DNA of 9,340 nucleotides from assembly GCA_023419055.1 (NCBI GenBank), contig JAEZYO010000533.1, positions 1 to 9,340 of the forward strand, in the 5' to 3' direction. Below the pieces are notes generated by a model that saw only the letters and a list, made by a program, of their open reading frames with translations, was not told the origin of the DNA and made no database searches. Each line of letters opens with the position of its first letter. Position 1 is the first letter of the stretch. Of the stretch, positions 1 to 6,206 are shown piece by piece. Made by a program: the position numbers and the translations under genes. Origin of the DNA: Pseudomonadota bacterium (GTDB taxonomy: Bacteria > Myxococcota > Polyangia > Polyangiales > Polyangiaceae).

Positions 1-2517
1 GCCCCGAGATCCGTGGTGCCGAGCTCGCCCTCGGCGCGCGATTCCGCCGCATCCCCAAAAACGAAAGCCCCTTCCGCCAGTGGGACAGCCTCCCCCGCCC
101 GAGCGCGGCGCTCGACTTTCGGCGTCGAACCACCCGACCTCTCCGGCCCCTATGCGGCGAACCTCACTCGCTACCGCGACGCTACCTACGAGAAGCTGCT
201 CGAAGAGCTCGGCATCGAGGCCCGGAACGACCCGGCGCTCGGCTTCGACCCGACAGGCGTCGAGTACTTCGACCGCATCGCGAGCGAGCTCTCGCTGACC
301 GCCGAGGAGACCGCGCTCTATCGACGAGAGGGCTTGGTCAGCGTCGATCACCAACGGCGCTACAGCATGGGGAGCGCGTACTTCGCGATCTATGCGCGTG
401 ACTTGCCGGTCCTGATCACGAGCGACTCGCTCTTGAACGCGCTGCATCGCTCCTACGACGCCGTGTTGAAGGACCTCGAGCTCCAAGTCTTCGCGCCCGT
501 CTTGCGCGACAGCTTGGCACGTGCACATGAGGTCCTCGAAAATCACCGCGCTGAACTCGCGAGTCCGGCGCTCGAGGCCAGCGCCGGCGATGTGGATCTC
601 TACCTCTCCGTGGCTCGCAGTTTGCTCGAGGGGGCGGGAGCGCCCCGGAAGTCCGCGGCCCCGGCGCCCGGTGAGCCACGAACGCAACCCGCGAAGCGAA
701 TCCCGCCGGTGCTCGGCGATGCCGTCGCGTTCGACGAAGTCCTGCGGAAGATCGAGTCACTCGTGCTCGAAGATCCGTACCACCCCTCCGTGATCTACGG
801 CGGCAGGCGCCCCGTCGACTACTCGCAGTTTCGGCCGCGCGGACACTACACGGAAGGGGACGCGCTAGAGAGCTACTTCCGCGCGATGATGTGGCTCGGC
901 CGCGCGGATACGGGCTTCATCCTCTCTCCGCCCGACCCGCGAGCCTCGCTCGAGATCGATCCGCAGCGGGAGGCGCGCAGCGCCGCGATGTTGACGCTCG
1001 TGTTGCGGGAGAGCGGCGGGCTTGGAGCGCTCGCTCGGCTGAGCGCGATCATCGACTTCATGGTCGGCCGTGCCGACAACGTGAAGCTCGAGGACGTGGC
1101 CGCGGCTCTCGACAAGGTCGGCGCCGGCTCGCTGCGCGGGCTCGCGGACGAGTCCACCATCGGGAAGCTGCGCGGCGAGCTCGCGTCGGTCGGCCCCCAA
1201 CGCATCCGCTCTCAGGTCGTCACTTCGCCGGTCGAGGACGACAAGCCCGTGTTCGAGCCCCACGGCTTTCAGGTCTTCGGTCAGCGCTTCGTTCTCGACA
1301 GCTACGTGCTCTCGAAGGTGGTGTTCGACTCGATCGTCTTCGAAGGCGAGAAGCAGCGGCGCATGATGCCGACCGGGCTCGACGTCATGGCGGCGCTCGG
1401 GAACGACGAAGCCGTACGCTTGCTCGAGCCCGAGCTCACCAAGCACCGCTACTCGGCGAACCTGCTCGCCGTGAGGAAGGCGCTCGACGCGCTGCCGGCC
1501 GCGAGCTGGGACTCGGACCTCTACAACGGTTGGCTCTCGGCCCTGCGCACGCTCGACGAGCAGCCGAGCTCGCCTCATTTCCCCCGCGCCATGCAGCGGG
1601 CCGCCTGGCAGCGGAAGCAGCTCCAAACCCAGCTCGCATCCTGGGCCGAGCTTCGGCACGACACGATCCTTTACGCGAAGCAGTCGTACACGGCCTTTCC
1701 GAGCTGCGGCTATCCCGCCGGTTTCGTCGAACCCTACCCCGAGTTCTTCGATCGCCTCGCTGCCTTCGCCGCGCAAGCAGCCCAGCGCCTAAAGGATGCG
1801 GAAATCAAGCTAGCCGACCCTGCACTCGAAACGAGGGCGCGGCGCTCGGTCGACTCGAAGGTCGCGTTCTTCGAGCGCTTCGCCGAGATCAACCGAGTGC
1901 TCGAGCGGCTGGCGAAGAAGGAACTCGAAGCCGTGCCGTTCACGCGAGAGGAGGAGCTCTTCCTTCAGAAGACGATCGATCGGAGCGGTGGAGGGAGCGG
2001 TCCGCCGCGTTACGACGGCTGGTACCCGGACCTGATCTACGGCGCTCCCGACGAATGGAAGCCGACGATCGCGGACGTTCACACCGACCCGGAATCGAAG
2101 CAGGTACTGCTCGAAGGGGTGGGGGACGTCGACTTCCTGGTCGTGGCCATCGACAACCAGGGTGACCGCGCGGCCTACGTCGGGCCCGTGTACTCGTACT
2201 ACGAGACCAGGGGCCCGGCCTCGGCGCGGCCCACCAACGAGGAGTGGCGGGCTCGCATCGAAGCGGGAAGCCTCCCTGAACGCCCCGCCTTCACGCAGGT
2301 GTTCCGAGCGAAGCCCGTGCCCCGCGATCTCGGCCCGCGCGTGACTCAGCGCCGCATCGAAGACCCCAAGACCAAGCGCCTGGACGAGCTCTGGAAGCGC
2401 TACACGGGCGCCTCGCCGAAGGAGCAGCAGCGACTGCACCCGATCATCCAGGCGTTGCGTCAGGAGATCGAAAATCCGCCGATCCCGCGCGCGACGCCGT
2501 CATCGCAGAAGCCGTGA
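1..2517 (+). CDS. DUF3160-family protein, 5' end outside window
   Basis: The frame is open to the first base of the window. The first in-window start is a GTG at 13, but no stop or ribosome site precedes it, so the gene most likely begins upstream. Counting from that GTG, 834 residues are visible. Residues 2-35 are a Ser/Ala/Pro-rich linker of the kind that follows a signal peptide or lipobox. DUF3160 hallmarks then follow: DLPVLITSDSLLNALHRSYD at about 130-149, MPTGLDVMAALG at about 452-463, SWAELRHDTILYAKQSYT near 543-560, and ADVHT...GVGDVDFLVVAI...VGPVYSYYE near 685-735. DUF3160 proteins are usually 700-850 residues, so the core looks complete and intact. The family has no established biochemical role. 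Members are commonly predicted to be exported or lipoproteins, which cannot be checked here. The end is rich in charged residues and Pro. No operon partner is visible downstream apart from a doubtful 45-residue frame whose GTG overlaps this stop. Confidence 0.85.
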   Translation, partial: APRSVVPSSPSARDSAASPKTKAPSASGTASPARARRSTFGVEPPDLSGPYAANLTRYRDATYEKLLEELGIEARNDPALGFDPTGVEYFDRIASELSLTAEETALYRREGLVSVDHQRRYSMGSAYFAIYARDLPVLITSDSLLNALHRSYDAVLKDLELQVFAPVLRDSLARAHEVLENHRAELASPALEASAGDVDLYLSVARSLLEGAGAPRKSAAPAPGEPRTQPAKRIPPVLGDAVAFDEVLRKIESLVLEDPYHPSVIYGGRRPVDYSQFRPRGHYTEGDALESYFRAMMWLGRADTGFILSPPDPRASLEIDPQREARSAAMLTLVLRESGGLGALARLSAIIDFMVGRADNVKLEDVAAALDKVGAGSLRGLADESTIGKLRGELASVGPQRIRSQVVTSPVEDDKPVFEPHGFQVFGQRFVLDSYVLSKVVFDSIVFEGEKQRRMMPTGLDVMAALGNDEAVRLLEPELTKHRYSANLLAVRKALDALPAASWDSDLYNGWLSALRTLDEQPSSPHFPRAMQRAAWQRKQLQTQLASWAELRHDTILYAKQSYTAFPSCGYPAGFVEPYPEFFDRLAAFAAQAAQRLKDAEIKLADPALETRARRSVDSKVAFFERFAEINRVLERLAKKELEAVPFTREEELFLQKTIDRSGGGSGPPRYDGWYPDLIYGAPDEWKPTIADVHTDPESKQVLLEGVGDVDFLVVAIDNQGDRAAYVGPVYSYYETRGPASARPTNEEWRARIEAGSLPERPAFTQVFRAKPVPRDLGPRVTQRRIEDPKTKRLDELWKRYTGASPKEQQRLHPIIQALRQEIENPPIPRATPSSQKP

Positions 2518-2651
2518 GCCATGCGACGCCGAGCCGCATTCTCGCTCGCGTCGCTGCTCGTGGCTTTCTACCGCTCTGCGGCGCCCGCGGAGCGCGGGCG
2601 CCTTACCGCGAGATGAAGGCGGTGCAGAGCGGGGACGAGGTCAAGCGCTGA
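2514..2651 (+). CDS. Doubtful small ORF overlapping the DUF3160 stop (GTGA)
   Basis: A GTG at 2514 overlaps the TGA of the DUF3160 gene as GTGA, an arrangement typical of translational coupling. It opens a 45-codon frame ending at TGA 2649-2651, which overlaps the convergent aminotransferase stop by 11 bp. The product would begin MSHATPSRILARVAARG and end MKAVQSGDEVKR. I recognise no family. A second tiny frame, ATG 2521 to TGA 2614-2616 (31 codons), starts MRRRAAFSLASLLVAF and resembles the start of a signal peptide. Neither frame has a clear Shine-Dalgarno sequence, and a perfect hairpin lies inside both. These may be chance frames or the remnant of a decayed secreted-protein gene. Confidence 0.15.
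   Translation: MSHATPSRILARVAARGFLPLCGARGARAPYREMKAVQSGDEVKR
2580..2602. terminator. Perfect 10-bp GC hairpin between convergent genes
   Basis: GGCGCCCGCG at 2580-2589 and CGCGGGCGCC at 2593-2602 are exact reverse complements separated by the 3-nt loop GAG. The hairpin lies 62 bp past the DUF3160 stop and 38 bp past the aminotransferase stop on the other strand, where a shared bidirectional terminator is expected. There is no T-tract on either side, so it is not a canonical intrinsic terminator. It may work with Rho or simply protect 3' ends. The structure is seen directly; the function is inferred. Confidence 0.5.
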
Positions 2652-3909
2652 GCTTCTTCGCGCTCGCGAGGAGCACACACACCGCGACCACTTCCATCGC
2701 CGTCTCGACCTGAGCGAGCGGCGGGAGCGAGGGCGCGATGCGGATGTTCTTGTTCTTCGGATCCTTGCCGTACGGGAAGGTGGCGCCGGCGCCCGTCAGC
2801 TTCACGCCGGCTTCGTCCGCGAGGCGCACGACCTCGGACGCGCAACCGTCGAGCGTATCGAGGCTCACGAAGTAGCCGCCGCGGGGCTTGGTCCAGGTCG
2901 CGACCCCGCTCTTACCGAGCTCCTGTTCGAAGATGCGGCCCACGGCCTCGAACTTCGGGCGGAGGAGGGCCGCGTGCTTCTGCATGTGCGCCTTCACGCC
3001 CGCGAAGTCCTTGAAGAAGCGGACGTGGCGGAGCTGGTTCACCTTGTCGGGGCCGATGCTCTGGATGCCGAGGTGCTTCTTCACGTCGGCGATGTTGTCC
3101 GGGCTCGACGCCAGGGCGGCCACACCGGCGCCCGCGTACGAGATCTTCGACGTCGAAGCGAACACGATCGGGCGGTTGGGGTTGCCCGCCTTGGCCGAGG
3201 CGCCGAGCACGTCGAGCAGCTTGTCACCCTCGGGGAAGAGGTCGTGCACGGCGTACGCGTTGTCCCAGAACAGGCGGAAGTCGGGCGCGGCGGTCTTCAT
3301 GCGTGCGAGCCGCTCCACGACCTCGTTCGAGTACGTGGCGCCGGTCGGGTTCGCGTACTTGGGCACGCACCACATGCCCTTGATCGACGCGTCCGACGCG
3401 ACGAGCTTCTCGACGGTGTTCATGTCGGGCCCGGAGTCGTCGAGATCGACGGTCACCATCTCGATGCCGAAGTGCTGACAGATCGCGAAGTGACGATCGT
3501 AGCCGGGCGAGGGGCAGAGGAACTTGATCTTCTCCTTGGACCAGGGGGCCGAGCCGCCCGGGACTCCGTGCAGGAGCGCGCGCACGACCGCGTCGTGCAT
3601 CATCGTGAGGCTCGAGTTGCCGCCCACGATCACCTGGGCGGGGCTCGTCTCGAAGAGCTCCGCGAAGATGGCCTTCATCTCGGGGATGCCGTCGAGGCCG
3701 CCGTAGTTGCGCGTATCCACGCCGTCGCTCGACTTGTAGTCGCTCGGCGAGAGCACGCTCATGAGCTCGTTCGCGAGATCGAGCTGCTCGCCCGAGGGCT
3801 TGCCCCGCGTCATGTCGAGCTTGAGCCCCTTCTGCTTGAACGCGTCGTAGCGCGACGTGATCTGACCGACGTTTTTAACGAGTTCGTCTTTGGAGAGGCT
3901 CTCTGACAT
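2641..3909 (-). CDS. Aminotransferase, aspartate aminotransferase subgroup Ic-like
   Basis: This 422-residue fold-type I PLP enzyme has no signal peptide and is presumably cytosolic. In order the sequence shows: TRGKPS (34-39) near the N-terminus, as in aspartate aminotransferase-like enzymes; GGNSSLTMM (96-104) in the cofactor-phosphate loop; YANPTG (185-190) with the PLP-contacting Asn187; DNAY (216-219) with Asp216, which pairs with the pyridine nitrogen; STSK with Lys255 as the Schiff-base lysine; and NIRIAP with Arg390 as the likely substrate-carboxylate arginine. The TRGKPS start and overall layout match the subgroup Ic aspartate aminotransferases (Pfam PF12897 type, as in Corynebacterium AspT) better than classic AspC. 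The probable reaction is aspartate + 2-oxoglutarate to oxaloacetate + glutamate, but other amino donors are possible. The ATG start at 3909 has no obvious Shine-Dalgarno sequence, yet the conserved N-terminal motif begins about 30 residues in, which supports this start. All key catalytic residues are present. It is transcribed divergently from the DUF1285-serA pair. Confidence 0.88.
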   Translation of the reverse strand: MSESLSKDELVKNVGQITSRYDAFKQKGLKLDMTRGKPSGEQLDLANELMSVLSPSDYKSSDGVDTRNYGGLDGIPEMKAIFAELFETSPAQVIVGGNSSLTMMHDAVVRALLHGVPGGSAPWSKEKIKFLCPSPGYDRHFAICQHFGIEMVTVDLDDSGPDMNTVEKLVASDASIKGMWCVPKYANPTGATYSNEVVERLARMKTAAPDFRLFWDNAYAVHDLFPEGDKLLDVLGASAKAGNPNRPIVFASTSKISYAGAGVAALASSPDNIADVKKHLGIQSIGPDKVNQLRHVRFFKDFAGVKAHMQKHAALLRPKFEAVGRIFEQELGKSGVATWTKPRGGYFVSLDTLDGCASEVVRLADEAGVKLTGAGATFPYGKDPKNKNIRIAPSLPPLAQVETAMEVVAVCVLLASAKKLSA

Positions 3910-4072
3910 GGGGTGCTACGGCTTATCAGAAACGGGGCGAGCTGGGCAGGGGAGCCCCGCGCAAATTTCGCGCCGAGCACGCGCCAGAGGTGCGGTTTTG
4001 CTGTAGCGCGCCGCGTCGCTCTGCTCGGGGGCGCCCGTTGCTCCGGGGAGGGGAGGAGCTTATCTTCAGACG
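3910..4072. promoter_or_regulatory. Divergent intergenic region
   Basis: These 163 bp separate the divergent aminotransferase and DUF1285-like genes, so promoters for both should lie here. On the + strand a weak candidate is TTGCTC (4038-4043), 17 bp, TATCTT (4061-4066). It would put the transcription start close to the ATG at 4073, implying a nearly leaderless message. A purine run GGGAGGAG (4051-4058) is also present but sits 14 nt from that ATG. No convincing minus-strand promoter was found. A small dyad, CGCG-CAAATTT-CGCG (3958-3972), is the only AT-rich symmetric element. It could be an operator or chance. Confidence 0.4.
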
Positions 4073-4585
4073 ATGAAACCCGGCGACCACCCGGAGTTTT
4101 TTCGTCTGCCGCCCCCCGAAGGCCGCTCACGGGAGAGCGGCATCCGTCTCGACGGCGACGGGCGCTTCTGGCACCGCGGGGAGCCCATCACCCATCCCGG
4201 GATGGCGCGCGCCTTCGCGACCTGGATCTCGAAGCACCCGGACGACGGGCGCTTCATCCTCACGAACGGTTACGACTGGAGCTACTTCGAGGTCGAGGAC
4301 GTTCCCCTCTTCGTGACGAACGTACGCGCCGGGCAGGGCGCGTTGGTGCTCGAGCTCTTCGACGGCACCGAAGAGCCACTCGACGCGAGCGAGCTCTGGT
4401 CCGGGCCGAGGGACGCGCTTTACACGGTCGTGAAGGGGCGCGGCATGAAGGCGCGCTTCCAACCCGGCGCGCAGCTCGCGTTGATGCCCTTCCTGGTCGA
4501 AGGAAAGGAGGCGGGGAGGGTCGATATCTCCTTCCAGGGGGCTCGTTTTCCGATCAAGGCGTCTTTGGACCAGCGGTCGTGGTAA
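4073..4585 (+). CDS. DUF1285-family protein
   Basis: This soluble protein of 170 residues has no signal peptide or membrane segment. The segment GIRLDGDGRFWHRGEPITHPGM (about 23-44) has the 'I..DG.W.H.G.PI....' opening typical of DUF1285. It is followed by W51 and a strand-rich stretch, DGRFILTNGYDWSYFEVEDVPLFV (58-81), in which the 'VEDVPLFV' portion is the most family-like. The C-terminal half (83-164) alternates short strands, including ARFQPGAQLALMPFLV. Family length is about 150-190 residues, so the protein is full length. DUF1285 proteins have solved structures but no established function. The ATG at 4073 was chosen because the family start lies about 20 residues in and a GGGAGGAG purine run precedes it. 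serA follows after 58 bp in the same direction, so co-transcription is plausible, but a functional link to serine synthesis is not shown. The family call is from motif recognition only. Confidence 0.65.
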   Translation: MKPGDHPEFFRLPPPEGRSRESGIRLDGDGRFWHRGEPITHPGMARAFATWISKHPDDGRFILTNGYDWSYFEVEDVPLFVTNVRAGQGALVLELFDGTEEPLDASELWSGPRDALYTVVKGRGMKARFQPGAQLALMPFLVEGKEAGRVDISFQGARFPIKASLDQRSW

Positions 4586-4604
4586 AAGGGCCGTTCTGGT
4601 TGCC

Positions 4605-4620
4605 CGGGGACGAGTCCCCG
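4605..4620 (+). other. Small hairpin upstream of serA
   Basis: CGGGGA (4605-4610) and TCCCCG (4615-4620) form a 6-bp stem closing the loop CGAG. It sits in the 58-bp gap between the DUF1285-like stop and the serA ATG, 23 nt before the start codon. No T-tract follows. It could modulate serA translation or mRNA processing, or be incidental in GC-rich DNA. Confidence 0.3.
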
Positions 4621-4643
4621 AAACCGCTCCCCGAAGAATATCC

Positions 4644-5855
4644 ATGCGCGTATTGGTCGCTGACCGGCTTTCGGACGACGCTCTCGATGAGATGAGGACC
4701 TTCGGCGTGGACGTCATCTACGACCCCACGCTGAGCCCGGAGCTCTTGCCGGTCGCCCTCGACGGCGTGAACGTCCTCGTCGTGCGCGGTACGGAGGTCA
4801 GCGAGTCGGCCATCCGCGCCGGGCGCTCCTTGAACCTCATCATTCGGGCTGGCGCCGGGGTGAGTAACATCGACGTCCCGCTGGCGAGCGAGCGCGGGAT
4901 CTACGTCGCCAACTGCCCGGGCAAGAACGCGAGCGGCGTGGCCGAGCTCACGTGGGCGCTCATCACGTCGCTCGACCGCCGCGTACCCGACGCGGTAGCC
5001 AGCCTCCGCGCCGGGCGCTGGGAGAAGGACGAGTACGCGAAGGCCGAGGGGCTCTTCGGTCGAGCCATCGGGATCCTCGGCTTGGGCCACGTCGGAAAGT
5101 CGGTGCTGCGCGTCGCCCACGCCTTCCACATGCGGCCGCTCGCCTTCAGCCGCTCGCTCACGCACGCGCGCGCGGCGGAGTGCCAGGTGACGCGCGCGAA
5201 CTCGGTCATCGAGCTGGCACGCGAGTCGGAGATCTTCACCGTTCACCTCGAGCTCTCCGAACGGACTCGCGGCTGCGTGGACCGTCAGGTCCTCGAGGCG
5301 CTGCCGGACGGCGCCATCTTCGTCAACACGGCTCGCCACGAGCTCGTCGACTACGACGCTCTCCTGGACCTCATCCCCAAGAAGGGCCTGCGCGTCGGCC
5401 TCGACGTCCTGCCCGAGGAGCCGCGAAGCCGCTCCGGCTCGTTCGACCACCCGATCCTACGGAGCGGGCTCGTGTACGCGACGCCTCACATCGGGGCCTC
5501 TACCGACGAGGCGCAAATTTCGATCTCGAACGAGACCGTGCGCATCTTGCGGAGCTTCTTGACGGAAGGCGTCGTACCGAACGTCGTCAACATCCAGCCG
5601 AACACCTGGTCCCGCTATCAGCTGGTCGTACGCCACATCGACAAGGTGGGCGCGCTCGCGAACGTGCTCGGCGTGCTGAAGCGCCACGGCATCCACATCA
5701 ACGAGCTCGACAACACGGTCTTCGATGGAGGCCGCGCTGCCTGCGCCAAGATCCGCATCGAGTCGCGGCCGACCGACGCGTGCCTGCAGGAGATCATGGC
5801 GTTCTCGGACGAGGTTCTGCACGTCGACCTCGTGACCTTGCCGAACCTCGCTTGA
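4644..5855 (+). CDS. serA: D-3-phosphoglycerate dehydrogenase with ACT domain
   Basis: This enzyme oxidises 3-phosphoglycerate to 3-phosphohydroxypyruvate with NAD+, the first step of serine synthesis, in the cytosol. The 403 residues match the short E. coli-type SerA (410 residues). They comprise a substrate-binding domain split around a Rossmann domain, then a C-terminal ACT domain (about 325-400), with no intervening ASB domain. Visible residues: RAGAGVSNIDV (68-78) in the substrate loop; GLGHVG (146-151) for NAD binding; catalytic Arg231 in NTARHELVD; Glu259 in LDVLPEEP; and His282 in ATPHIGAS, giving the Arg-Glu-His set of D-2-hydroxyacid dehydrogenases. The residue after Arg231 is His where Gly is usual. 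The ACT segment HIDKVGALANVLGVLKRHGI (331-350) has the regulatory-domain pattern, but two expected serine contacts are substituted (see findings). The ATG at 4644 is preceded only by a weak purine stretch, GAAGAA. Assignment as SerA rather than another hydroxyacid dehydrogenase rests on the ACT domain and overall motif order. Confidence 0.88.
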   Translation: MRVLVADRLSDDALDEMRTFGVDVIYDPTLSPELLPVALDGVNVLVVRGTEVSESAIRAGRSLNLIIRAGAGVSNIDVPLASERGIYVANCPGKNASGVAELTWALITSLDRRVPDAVASLRAGRWEKDEYAKAEGLFGRAIGILGLGHVGKSVLRVAHAFHMRPLAFSRSLTHARAAECQVTRANSVIELARESEIFTVHLELSERTRGCVDRQVLEALPDGAIFVNTARHELVDYDALLDLIPKKGLRVGLDVLPEEPRSRSGSFDHPILRSGLVYATPHIGASTDEAQISISNETVRILRSFLTEGVVPNVVNIQPNTWSRYQLVVRHIDKVGALANVLGVLKRHGIHINELDNTVFDGGRAACAKIRIESRPTDACLQEIMAFSDEVLHVDLVTLPNLA

Positions 5856-6001
5856 CGGCCGAGGGGCGGGGCAAAACGGAGGGCGGCGACGTTTTTCGCC
5901 CGCCTGGCCCGACCCCGTTTTCGGGCACGAGCGAGCGGGCCGGCCGGAAGTCCGTTCTGGCCTGAGCAGAAACGCCATCAGTTTCGACAGTTTGTAGTTC
6001 C
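5856..6001 (+). other. Non-coding region after serA with two hairpins
   Basis: No convincing gene is present in this part of the 351-bp serA-rimP gap. Two stem-loops follow serA. The first pairs GGCGGCGA (5882-5889) with TCGC-C-CGCC (5896-5904, one bulged C). The second pairs GCCCGA (5907-5912) with TCGGGC (5921-5926) across an 8-nt loop. Alternatively AAAACGG (5874-5880) can pair with CCGTTTT (5915-5921), which would exclude both. Neither hairpin has a downstream T-tract, so serA termination here is possible but not canonical. From about 5965 the DNA becomes more AT-rich (CATCAGTTTCGACAGTTTGT), consistent with a promoter-upstream region. Confidence 0.45.
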
Positions 6002-6030
6002 TTGCGCAGCGCCCGACCGAGGAGTAGAAT
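6002..6030 (+). promoter_or_regulatory. Candidate sigma70-type promoter for the rimP-nusA-infB operon or a short RNA
   Basis: TTGCGC (6002-6007) and TAGAAT (6025-6030) are separated by exactly 17 bp. The -10 box matches TATAAT at 5 of 6 positions; the -35 box keeps only the TTG. A locally AT-richer stretch lies just upstream (5970-6001). Transcription would begin near 6036-6038, about 25 nt before the stem of the intrinsic terminator at 6060. Box spacing and position in an otherwise empty region support the call; activity is inferred. Confidence 0.55.
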
Positions 6031-6059
6031 CCGCGCGCACATCTTGGATGGATCCAAAG

Positions 6060-6091
6060 ACGGACCCTCCTCAACGGGTCCGTTTTTTTTT
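6060..6091 (+). terminator. Intrinsic terminator / attenuator upstream of rimP
   Basis: ACGGACCC (6060-6067) pairs perfectly with GGGTCCGT (6076-6083) across the 8-nt loop TCCTCAAC. The stem runs directly into nine T residues (6083-6091). This is a canonical Rho-independent terminator and the best one in the window. It lies 205 bp past the serA stop and 116 bp before the rimP ATG, but only about 25 nt downstream of the start predicted from TTGCGC-17-TAGAAT. It can therefore be read as the serA terminator, the end of a roughly 55-nt RNA, or a leader attenuator for the rimP operon. A smaller stem (TTGGA/TCCAA, 6044-6057) just precedes it. Confidence 0.85.
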
Positions 6092-6104
6092 CACTCCAAG
6101 GGGT

Positions 6105-6160
6105 TCGCGCCGCCGGGCGCGAGCCGCGGGCCCACAAGGTCCGATCAGTCGAGGCCCGCG
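6105..6160 (+). other. Structured leader before rimP (two stem-loops)
   Basis: TCGCGCC (6105-6111) pairs with GGCGCGA (6116-6122) over the 4-nt loop GCCG. CGCGGGCC (6125-6132) pairs with GGCCCGCG (6153-6160) over a 20-nt loop. Both are exact complements, and they are stacked almost head to tail between the T-tract and rimP. Neither is followed by T residues, so they are more likely leader folds than terminators. They could be protein-binding sites, RNA processing sites or, given the high GC, incidental. No known riboswitch consensus was recognised. Confidence 0.4.
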
Positions 6161-6206
6161 TGCACTCCGGCAAGTCCCGTTTCGAGTCGTGTTTTCCCAG
6201 TCAACC

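Noticed and set aside
865..1776. 303-codon minus-strand and 424-codon plus-strand frames within the DUF3160 gene
   Set aside because: Arg/Ala-rich compositions typical of shifted frames in GC-rich coding DNA; the DUF3160 frame carries the family motifs.
2974..3906. 310-codon plus-strand frame opposite the aminotransferase
   Set aside because: Val/Arg/Glu/His-rich shadow frame; the opposite strand has every catalytic residue of a PLP enzyme.
3913..4695. 260-codon plus-strand frame across the DUF1285-like gene
   Set aside because: Out of frame with the DUF1285-like protein, arginine-rich, and it begins within the divergent promoter region.
4554..5450. 298-codon minus-strand frame opposite serA
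   Set aside because: Antisense shadow of a fully conserved serA; no ribosome site or recognisable motif.
5856..6206. tRNA gene such as metY upstream of rimP, as in E. coli
   Set aside because: No cloverleaf, T-loop (GGTTCGAAT-like) or CCA-type acceptor pattern was found; the stems present are simple hairpins.
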